Source: UBA3064 sp023258775
GTDB taxonomy: Bacteria; Pseudomonadota; Gammaproteobacteria; Burkholderiales; Burkholderiaceae_E
Reading direction: 5' to 3'
NCBI GenBank assembly: GCA_044355655.1
Contig: JBIKXS010000040.1
Coordinates: 1 to 28,228 of the forward strand
DNA: 28,228 nucleotides
The notes beneath the pieces were generated by a model that ran no database searches, was not told the DNA's origin, and saw nothing but the letters and a program-made list of their open reading frames with translations. Both the position numbers and the translations under genes were made by a program. This document shows, piece after piece, positions 22,028 through 28,228 of the stretch (position 1 is the first letter of the stretch; each line of letters begins with the position of its first letter).

Positions 22028-23035
22028 AAAAACGCCTTCAGGTTCGACGCTAGTTCGGGTCCAAGGTAGCCGCCCTCCTGAACCAGCAAAAGAGGCTTTT
22101 GCCACCCCCGCAATCGCTCTCCGAGCGCTGCGAAACCCTCAGGGGAAATCCTCATGCCTTGGAGTGGATCGGAGCGAGCGGCATCAAGGCCCAGGGCCAC
22201 AACCAGGATATCCGGGGCATAAAGCGCGATGCGATCTAATGCTCGGTCAATGGCTGCAAGCCAGGGCGAATCGTCAGTGCCCAGCGGCAGCGGTATATTG
22301 AAGTTAAAGCCCTCTCCTGCATCTTCGCCGCGCTCCTGCGCATGGCCCCAGAAAAAGGGATAAAAGTCATGAGGATCTGCGTGAACAGAAACCGTAAACA
22401 CATCCGATCGTCGATAAAAGATCGATTGCGTACCGTTGCCATGATGGACATCAACATCAAGTATGGCAGCCCGCGGGAACAGTTTCAATAATTGTTCTGT
22501 TGCAATCGCTGTATTGTTCAAAAAACCAAAAACCACCGGCCATATCGGAAAAAGCGTGATGTCCTGGTGGCCTGCAAAGCGCATAGCTCCTTTGACAGGT
22601 CCCTGAGGCGAGCGAATGTGCGGCTTCCAGTGCCACCTGAGCCGCTGCAAGCACACCTCGCCAGGTCCCAGGACCCATGGGACATGCCGTGTCTGCTTGA
22701 TGCCAGCCCGCCCGGCCAACGATGCTCCTCGGGTAGCTGGCGGGCCGTCGTTGTGGATGAATATTGGGAATGACTTCGGCGCCAGCACCTGGCAGTGACT
22801 GCCACTGGGCCCATGCATGCTGCAAAAAATCTAGATACTCAGGACTGTGTACGCTCGCAATCGGCCCAAGTCCCCAGTCATTAGGAACTCGAACCGATAG
22901 GCCTAAGTCACGGACAGCATGCTCCAGAATCCGGGCTCTTTCAGGCTGCTCGGCACTGGGTCGAATTTGTCCTCGTACCAGAAAAAATTGCGGATCGTGC
23001 AAACGATGCTCTTCGGCTGCAATAACCTCAAGCAT
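22009..23035 (-). pseudogene. Acetylpolyamine amidohydrolase (histone deacetylase superfamily), frameshifted
   Basis: Two overlapping frames together cover one enzyme. The first (ATG 23035) has EEHRLHDP, the RPPGHH site (His159, His160) and GGFWFF (167-172). The second resumes with NNTAIATEQLLKLF, then DVDVHHGNGTQ, HADPHDFYPFFWGHA, GLDAARSDPLQG and VQEGGY. These match acetylpolyamine amidohydrolases, which remove acetyl from acetylputrescine or acetylcadaverine by a zinc mechanism, and all metal and catalytic residues are kept. The break is at a run of six A on the + strand (22520-22525); with one base fewer the frame reads GGFWFLNNTAIAT and gives 341 residues, normal for the family. It may be a recent mutation or a base-calling error. 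The start overlaps the stop of the upstream thiamine-diphosphate enzyme by 8 bp. Confidence 0.85.
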
Positions 23036-24716
23036 GGTGAGCGCCAGGTAGGCTTGCTAATAAGCTTGTTTTGACTTCAATGCCAAAAGCAAGCCTCTCA
23101 TGTGGAGCCTGCTGCCAACGTGTTAGTACCCGATCAAGGCAAGCCTCAAAGTCAGGCAAAGTTTCAACCGCTTCCGCGTCGATGCCATAACCTTTCATGA
23201 GCGCGACGAAATCCGGATTGACGAGGGATGTACCGCGATGCCGTCCGGGATAGTGCCTGTCTTGATGAATCCGAATCGAGGCGTAGGAAGCATTATTGGC
23301 AACAATGAAGAGGATCGGAAGCTGACGCTCCGCTGCAAGCACCATTTCTTGTCCAGACATTTGAAAACAACCATCACCGAGAAGACAAATCACAGGCCGA
23401 TCAGGCATGCGCATGGCCGCTACCAGTGCAGCGGGCGTTCCGAAGCCCATGGCACCAACCAGTGGTGCCAACAGTCGCTGAGGCGGCGCAAATCGCCAGT
23501 GGCGATAGACGGGCGCTGCAAAAGTTCCAGCGTCAAGACAAAGCACCCAATCGGGCGCGGCCCGATGCTCGAGTGACTTGATCACGTCGACAAAAGCTAG
23601 GCCATCAGCGTAACTGCGCGAATCGGGCCAAGCGGCCCACTGCTTCCGATGCTCAAGCAAGGCTTGCTGCCATGCCTTGCGTTCACCGGTTTGTATGGCA
23701 GCTGGTTCACAGTCAATCAGCTGAGCCATGATGTCGATTGGATCGGCCACGATCGGCGATTGCGCTGCGAAATGCTGGCCCACGACCGCATGGTCGGGGT
23801 AAACATGCACCAGTGCTTGTTGAGGCTGCGGCCATCTTGGAAATCGATAGCCCTGGGTCGTAATGTCGTCGAGTAAGGTACCAAGTGCGACGATCAAATC
23901 GGCCTGATCAAAGCACTCAATCTGCGACTTAGGATTAGCCAGACCGAGATCACCAGCATAAAGCGGATGCTGATGAGGAAAAAGATCTTGCTGCCTGAAA
24001 GCTAGAACGACCGGACATTGATAGCGTTCTGCAAATTCAATCAAGACCTCTCGCCCTCGGTCACGATCGAGATAACCACCGGCCACAATGAGCGGTCGCT
24101 TGGCATTGCGCAGCATCTCAGCCAAGCGCCTTGCATCTTCCTGCCTCAATAAGGTTGGCAGTGGCGGACTGGATTGCCAGTAAGGTTGATCGACTTCGGG
24201 CTGTTGAATATCTTCAGGAACCACCAACACAACAGGCCCTGGTCGACCGCTTGTTGCAATCCTGATTGCCTTCCAGCATGCCGCGGCGAGTTGAGCTGGA
24301 TCGGTAACTTCCTCAACCCATTTGGCAATGTCGCCAAACATGACGCGGTAATCGATCTCCTGAAACGCGCGCTTACGCAGATCGGCCTTAGGTATCTGAC
24401 CAACGATCATGATGAGGGGGATGGCATCTTGTTCGGCCGTGTGGATGGCAATGGCAGCATGGCTCGCACCAGGACCTCGGCTAACCATAAGCACACCAGG
24501 AATCTGCCGCAAGCGTCCGTCAGCGCAAGCCATAAAGCCGGCACCTGCCTCGTGGCGACAGTTCACCACATCGATTTGCGGAAAATCGCTCAGCGCATCA
24601 AGCACGCCAAGAAAGCTTTCGCCAGGCACAAGATAGACCCGGTCAACACCGTGATCATTGAGCACCTTAAGCAAGGCATGGGCGGCACTGTCGCCAGCCG
24701 ATTGATCATGATTCAC
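23028..24716 (-). CDS. Thiamine-diphosphate-dependent enzyme, acetolactate synthase-like
   Basis: 562 residues from a GTG at 24716, five bases after the argC stop; the frame stays open upstream to a TTG at 24779 inside argC, which looks less likely. The three-domain plan of the family is present. The catalytic glutamate is in RHEAGAG (Glu56), the thiamine-diphosphate/Mg motif is GDG at 447-449 ending in NN at 474-475, and the PLVGAMGFGTPAA segment precedes it. The protein may make acetolactate or decarboxylate another 2-oxoacid. I see no feature that decides this, and no small regulatory subunit gene is nearby. The tight packing with argC and a polyamine deacetylase suggests amino-acid or polyamine metabolism rather than valine synthesis; that is inference. 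Confidence 0.85.
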   Translation of the reverse strand: MNHDQSAGDSAAHALLKVLNDHGVDRVYLVPGESFLGVLDALSDFPQIDVVNCRHEAGAGFMACADGRLRQIPGVLMVSRGPGASHAAIAIHTAEQDAIPLIMIVGQIPKADLRKRAFQEIDYRVMFGDIAKWVEEVTDPAQLAAACWKAIRIATSGRPGPVVLVVPEDIQQPEVDQPYWQSSPPLPTLLRQEDARRLAEMLRNAKRPLIVAGGYLDRDRGREVLIEFAERYQCPVVLAFRQQDLFPHQHPLYAGDLGLANPKSQIECFDQADLIVALGTLLDDITTQGYRFPRWPQPQQALVHVYPDHAVVGQHFAAQSPIVADPIDIMAQLIDCEPAAIQTGERKAWQQALLEHRKQWAAWPDSRSYADGLAFVDVIKSLEHRAAPDWVLCLDAGTFAAPVYRHWRFAPPQRLLAPLVGAMGFGTPAALVAAMRMPDRPVICLLGDGCFQMSGQEMVLAAERQLPILFIVANNASYASIRIHQDRHYPGRHRGTSLVNPDFVALMKGYGIDAEAVETLPDFEACLDRVLTRWQQAPHERLAFGIEVKTSLLASLPGAHHA

Positions 24717-24720
24717 GATG

Positions 24721-25662
24721 TCAATGTCCGAGCATAATCCTGATGTTCTGAACGGCAGCACGGCTTGCACCCTTGCCAAGGTTATCGAACCTTGCCACTA
24801 ACACAGCCTGCCGATTCGACTCGTTACCAAACACGCGGATTTCCATGCGATTGCTGTGATTGGCTGAAAGAGCGTCTATCCGAAAGTCTTCAGTGGGGGC
24901 AGCAATTTCAATGGCGCATTCAATGCCCTGTTGCTCAAGCAAGGCTTTGTCATAATGCTTCTTATAAACGTTTTCTAGATCGCTAAGCCTTGGTTTACTT
25001 GGTAGTTCGTCGAGATGTAACGGTATAGAAACAAGCATGCCCTGCCTGAAGTTACCGACCGATGGGACAAAAATCGGGGCTCTATGGAGCCCAGCATGCA
25101 TCATGATTTCCGGCACATGCTTGTGTTTGAGTGCAAGCCCGTATAATTCAAATAGCGGTGCGCGAGACTGTTCATAGGCCTCAATCATGCTTTTGCCACC
25201 ACCCGAATAGCCCGATACCGAATAAATCGACAAGGGAAAATCAGCAGCAAGCATGCCCGACTTGGTAAGTGGCGCAAGCAAGGCAATCGCACCGCTTGCA
25301 TGGCAGCCCGGATTACTCACACGCCGAGCGTCACGGATGGCAGCTGCACGCGAAGGCTCGATTTCAGCAAATCCAAAAATCCAACCTGGCGCCGTCCTGT
25401 GCGCGCTCGAAGCGTCGATGATCCTGGCCTGCTGGGTTGCTGGCAAGCTCTCGATCATGCGCACCGATTCGCGCGCGGCATCATCGTGTAGGCACAGCAC
25501 AACCAAGTCAGCTTCAGCCATCAAAGCCTTCTTAGTGTCGGGATTTTTGCGCTCAGCCTGATCAATTTGCAAGAGCTCAATCTGCGTTTCCTGAGCGAGT
25601 AAGTCGCGAATTTGCAAGCCAGTGGTTCCAGCTTCGCCATCAATGAAGACCTTGTCAGCCAT
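24721..25662 (-). CDS. argC: N-acetyl-gamma-glutamyl-phosphate reductase, short (type 2) form
   Basis: 313 residues. It reduces N-acetylglutamyl phosphate to the semialdehyde in arginine synthesis. The nucleotide-binding start FIDGEAGTTGLQI (6-18) and the catalytic cysteine in SNPGCHASG (Cys120) are clear. The SVSGYSGGGKSM and HVPEI segments follow the order expected of the shorter ArgC class. The ATG at 25662 has GGAG eight bases before it. It faces the Bug-family gene across a 133-bp control region and leads a tight three-gene operon. An argE-like end lies at the other edge of the window. Confidence 0.93.
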   Translation of the reverse strand: MADKVFIDGEAGTTGLQIRDLLAQETQIELLQIDQAERKNPDTKKALMAEADLVVLCLHDDAARESVRMIESLPATQQARIIDASSAHRTAPGWIFGFAEIEPSRAAAIRDARRVSNPGCHASGAIALLAPLTKSGMLAADFPLSIYSVSGYSGGGKSMIEAYEQSRAPLFELYGLALKHKHVPEIMMHAGLHRAPIFVPSVGNFRQGMLVSIPLHLDELPSKPRLSDLENVYKKHYDKALLEQQGIECAIEIAAPTEDFRIDALSANHSNRMEIRVFGNESNRQAVLVARFDNLGKGASRAAVQNIRIMLGH

Positions 25663-25728
25663 AATTTCTCCAAAATTCGGGCGCCCAGCTTGGCTCTAGA
25701 ACGCCTGTGAAGTATTGTGTCTGCGATT

Positions 25729-25748
25729 GAATCAAGCATGCTTGATTC
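25729..25748. promoter_or_regulatory. Perfect 20-bp palindrome, candidate operator
   Basis: The sequence gaatcaagcatgcttgattc is its own reverse complement over all 20 bases. It sits between the divergent argC and Bug-family genes, 66 bp from the first and 47 bp from the second start. Such symmetry is typical of a site for a dimeric regulator. By symmetry it offers a TTGATT -35-like box on each strand. Confidence 0.6.
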
Positions 25749-25771
25749 TCGTTTCGCTAAAACCATAAATT
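25742..25771 (+). promoter_or_regulatory. Candidate sigma70 promoter for the Bug-family gene
   Basis: TTGATT (25742-25747) and TAAATT (25766-25771) are 18 bp apart, with a strong AAGGAGG ribosome site at 25780-25787 and the ATG at 25796. The -35 box lies inside the palindrome, so a bound regulator would be expected to block or alter RNA polymerase access. Confidence 0.45.
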
Positions 25772-25795
25772 CTGACACGCAAGGAGGCATTTCAG

Positions 25796-26845
25796 ATGAA
25801 AGCAATTCATAAGGGCCTTGAGAGAAGGCAGCGATTGGCAAGCATGGTGCGTTACGCAGCAGGCCTGGGCCACACAGCGGGTCTGGGACTCACGGCGAGC
25901 CTGTGCCTCACTCTCGGTCTTTTATCGCCCTTTGCTGCAAGCGCACAGTCCTATCCCAGCAAGCCCATTAAGATGATATCGCCCTACACAGCAGGTGGCT
26001 TGAGCGATACCGTGGCAAGAGGCTTTGCAGAAAAACTATCCGAAGTACTCGGTGTAGCGGTTGTGGTCGAGAATCGACCTGGCGCTGGAACGACCGTGGC
26101 TACAAAATCCGTGATGGCGAGCGCGCCAGACGGATACACGATTTATTGCGGTACCACCTCACTCGTGATCAACCCTGCCCTCCAAGACAACGCGGGTTAT
26201 GACTGGAAAACAGCGGTCGCACCCGTGGCGTTGATGATGACCACGCCCTTTGTGCTGCATACCAACTTAAATATGCCGGTGAAAAACGCCAGGGAGTTAA
26301 CCGACCTGATCAAAGCAAACCCTGGCAAGTACTCGTATGGTAGTTCAGGTAATGGCGCGGTTAACCATATGGCCGGCGAATTGTGGAAGACCAAGACTGG
26401 CTTGCAAATGACACACGTCCCCTACAAAGGCGGCATGCCGGCGGCTACCGACATGATTGGCGGCAATATCCACATGATGTTTTCAGCGGTGCTTGAAGCC
26501 AAGCCGATGATCGACGCGGGAAAGACCAAGGCGATCGCCGTTTCAAGTGCGAAACGCATTGATGTGATGCCCCAACTGCCCACCCTCGCTGAGTCATTGG
26601 GCATGCCAAGCCTTGTTGCCGAATTCTGGATGGGCCTGTATGTGCCGCCGGCAACACCGCAACCAGTGATCGAGAAGTTAGCGGCAAGTATTCAAAAAAT
26701 TGCTGCTGATCCTGCTTTTAGGGAGCGCTTTGCCAAGCAGGGCGTGACGGTTCGCAGCTCGTCAACCCAAGAGCTTAAAGACTTCATGGAGCAGGAAGCC
26801 CGGCAGTGGACCGACATCATCCGCGCCAACAATATCAAAAGCTAA
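25796..26845 (+). CDS. Bug-family (TTT) periplasmic solute-binding protein
   Basis: 349 residues. Bug proteins bind small carboxylates in the periplasm and usually feed a tripartite tricarboxylate transporter; no such permease genes are in this window, which is common for orphan Bugs in Burkholderiales. A long signal peptide with cleavage near residue 50 (AASA-QS) is seen; an in-frame ATG at codon 17 would give a more usual length. The mature protein opens YPSKPIKMISPYTAGG and has the family's VVVENRPGAGT, SAPDGYTI and HVPYKGGMPA segments, and length is standard. A strong AAGGAGG precedes the first ATG. It is divergent from argC and probably controlled by the palindrome upstream. Confidence 0.93.
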   Translation: MKAIHKGLERRQRLASMVRYAAGLGHTAGLGLTASLCLTLGLLSPFAASAQSYPSKPIKMISPYTAGGLSDTVARGFAEKLSEVLGVAVVVENRPGAGTTVATKSVMASAPDGYTIYCGTTSLVINPALQDNAGYDWKTAVAPVALMMTTPFVLHTNLNMPVKNARELTDLIKANPGKYSYGSSGNGAVNHMAGELWKTKTGLQMTHVPYKGGMPAATDMIGGNIHMMFSAVLEAKPMIDAGKTKAIAVSSAKRIDVMPQLPTLAESLGMPSLVAEFWMGLYVPPATPQPVIEKLAASIQKIAADPAFRERFAKQGVTVRSSSTQELKDFMEQEARQWTDIIRANNIKS

Positions 26846-26855
26846 AACGATATGC

Positions 26856-28228
26856 TCACTGGGTCCAAATTAAGCCATCAACGGCAATACAGCCCTCGCC
26901 CTCAGCCCCTAGCATCAAGGGGTTGAGATCGAGGGTTAAGATCTGCTGACCCGCAAAGCTTTGGTCCATAGCCCCAGCGACAGCTTGGATTTGCTTGACC
27001 CAAGCACTGATATCCAGCGCAGGTTCGCCTCGCACGCCACGCAGCAATGGACCGATTCTTAACTGGCCCAGCTTTGTTCGAATGTTGGCCTCATCAAAGG
27101 GTGCTAGCAGGACCACGGTATCGGGCATGGCCTCCACGTAAAGGCCCCCATCGCCAGCAATGATGACGGTTCCAAAAACCGGATCACGTCTTGCGCCAAT
27201 CATCACCTCACGGCGAGCCTTGATTTGCTTGGCAAGTAAAACGCCATCTAAGCTGAGTCCTGCTTTGTCAGCGTTATGAATAATGTCTGCGTACGCAGCC
27301 TTAACTGCCTCGGCCGTGTGCACATGGAGTCTTACCAAGCCAAGCTCGGATTTGTGTTGAACCTCAGCACTGCAAGCTTTGAGCACGAGCTTCAAGTCTG
27401 GCGTTTGCGAGGTGAATCGCTCAAAGCACTCGAGCGCTTGCTCCAAACTTTGTACCACGACATGATCAACCACGCTAATACCGGCTGAGCTTAACAATGA
27501 CAGAGAGTCTGCTTCATTGAGGCAGGATGGTGCGGGCAAGTGCTTATCTGCCGTACTTGCACCCTGGCTCTTGGCCTCAGCCTGCCAGGCTAAGGCATGC
27601 TGTCTGGCTTGTACGGCTGGCATTTGGCTATTGCGTTGATCGATCAGGGACTGATGCGCCATTAATTGGGATAATGCGTTGACCGCTTGCAACTCCGTAT
27701 CAAACACGGGTAAGTCCTGAGCACGAAAATAGGCGGCAACACTTGCCTGGGGCGCCGCGATCGCAAGAGGCTTAGCAGTAGACTTGCAAAGCTGTGCGGA
27801 GTCGGCTGCCATCGACGCGATGTCATAGCCTTCACCAGCGACCGGCAAGCCAATGACGAAGCCATCGGCAGCAGGGTCTCTGGCAATCACTGGCAAGATG
27901 TCGCCAAACAAATTTGGATTCGATAAGAGCGCAGCCGTAATATCGATCGGGTTGGTAATCGTTGCAAATTTTGGAAGAATCCCACCCAACGCTTCAAGCG
28001 TATGCGATGCAAGGCTTGCCATACCCATGCCGCGCTGACTCGCCGCATCGGCAGCCTGTACACAAGCAGCACCCGAGTTGCTGATGGCAACCAACTGCTT
28101 GCCTTTCGGCCGCCAACCCCGTAAATAGACCTCAACAGCCGCAACAAGCTCAACCATGTCGTTAGCGCGCCAAATCCCTTGGGCTTCGAGGAATGCGTCG
28201 ACGACCCGATCTTCGTTGGCCAGCGCCC
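26856..28228 (-). CDS. ADP-forming acyl-CoA synthetase (acetate-CoA ligase family), partial
   Basis: 457 codons are visible; the frame is open to the window edge, so the N-terminal CoA-binding part is missing. The edge begins ALANEDRVVDAF, the segment that in relatives follows the SHTG loop of the ligase domain, so that loop and its histidine probably lie just outside. Next come the second ligase domain (ISNSGAACV, TNPIDIT, GLPVAGEGYD) and then an ATP-grasp half starting near LSSAGISVVDHVV. That half has VLKACSAEVQHKSELGLV, the nucleotide-binding GARRDPVFGTVI and a C-terminal LDLNPLML. It would make an acyl-CoA and ADP/ATP reversibly. An internal ATG at 28157 is not the true start. It converges with the Bug gene, 10 bp between stops. 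Confidence 0.9.
   Translation of the reverse strand, partial: ALANEDRVVDAFLEAQGIWRANDMVELVAAVEVYLRGWRPKGKQLVAISNSGAACVQAADAASQRGMGMASLASHTLEALGGILPKFATITNPIDITAALLSNPNLFGDILPVIARDPAADGFVIGLPVAGEGYDIASMAADSAQLCKSTAKPLAIAAPQASVAAYFRAQDLPVFDTELQAVNALSQLMAHQSLIDQRNSQMPAVQARQHALAWQAEAKSQGASTADKHLPAPSCLNEADSLSLLSSAGISVVDHVVVQSLEQALECFERFTSQTPDLKLVLKACSAEVQHKSELGLVRLHVHTAEAVKAAYADIIHNADKAGLSLDGVLLAKQIKARREVMIGARRDPVFGTVIIAGDGGLYVEAMPDTVVLLAPFDEANIRTKLGQLRIGPLLRGVRGEPALDISAWVKQIQAVAGAMDQSFAGQQILTLDLNPLMLGAEGEGCIAVDGLIWTQ

Overview
The window looks like a chromosomal piece of a betaproteobacterium, most likely Burkholderiales. The evidence is a Bug-type periplasmic solute-binding protein, a System I (Ccm) cytochrome c maturation operon, the short 'type 2' ArgC, an ADP-forming acyl-CoA synthetase and moderate GC. 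The taxon is an inference from gene content only. The visible genes are densely packed. No gene-free stretch exceeds about 250 bp, and I see no tRNA, rRNA, insertion sequence, integrase or CRISPR array.

Region 1 (1-8216, + strand): the 3' end of an argE-like deacetylase runs within 6 bp into a complete cytochrome c maturation operon, ccmI-A-B-C-D-E-F-G-H, followed 3 bp later by a small lipoprotein gene. Several junctions are ATGA/GTGA overlaps. Two features are unusual: ccmI comes first, and CcmH has no visible signal peptide.

Region 2 (8213-17294, - strand): a two-subunit 3-oxoacid CoA-transferase (scoA-scoB), then a 222-residue protein of unknown function. Upstream of that lies the most striking object here, a 6.9-kb gene for a soluble, apparently cysteine-free coiled-coil protein of about 2306 residues. 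It has an N-terminal helix-turn-helix-like segment, a disordered linker and several families of internal repeats. The small unknown gene sits 58 bp behind it on the same strand, and the two look like a two-gene unit. I recognise neither as a named family, so this pair is the best candidate for an undescribed system.

Region 3 (17546-21927): an ElaA-type acetyltransferase (-), divergent from an MFS transporter (+). Next comes an EamA exporter overlapping a divergent NiCoT-like nickel/cobalt transporter (both -), then a short-chain dehydrogenase (+).

Region 4 (21967-25662, - strand): argC, a thiamine-diphosphate enzyme of the acetolactate-synthase type and an acetylpolyamine amidohydrolase, packed as one operon. 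The amidohydrolase is broken by a one-base frameshift in a run of six A/T. A 16-bp tandem repeat that carries the stop codon sits at its 3' end.

Region 5 (25663-28228): a 133-bp divergent control region with a perfect 20-bp palindrome overlapping a candidate promoter, a Bug-family receptor (+), and the C-terminal part of an ADP-forming acyl-CoA synthetase (-) that runs off the window.
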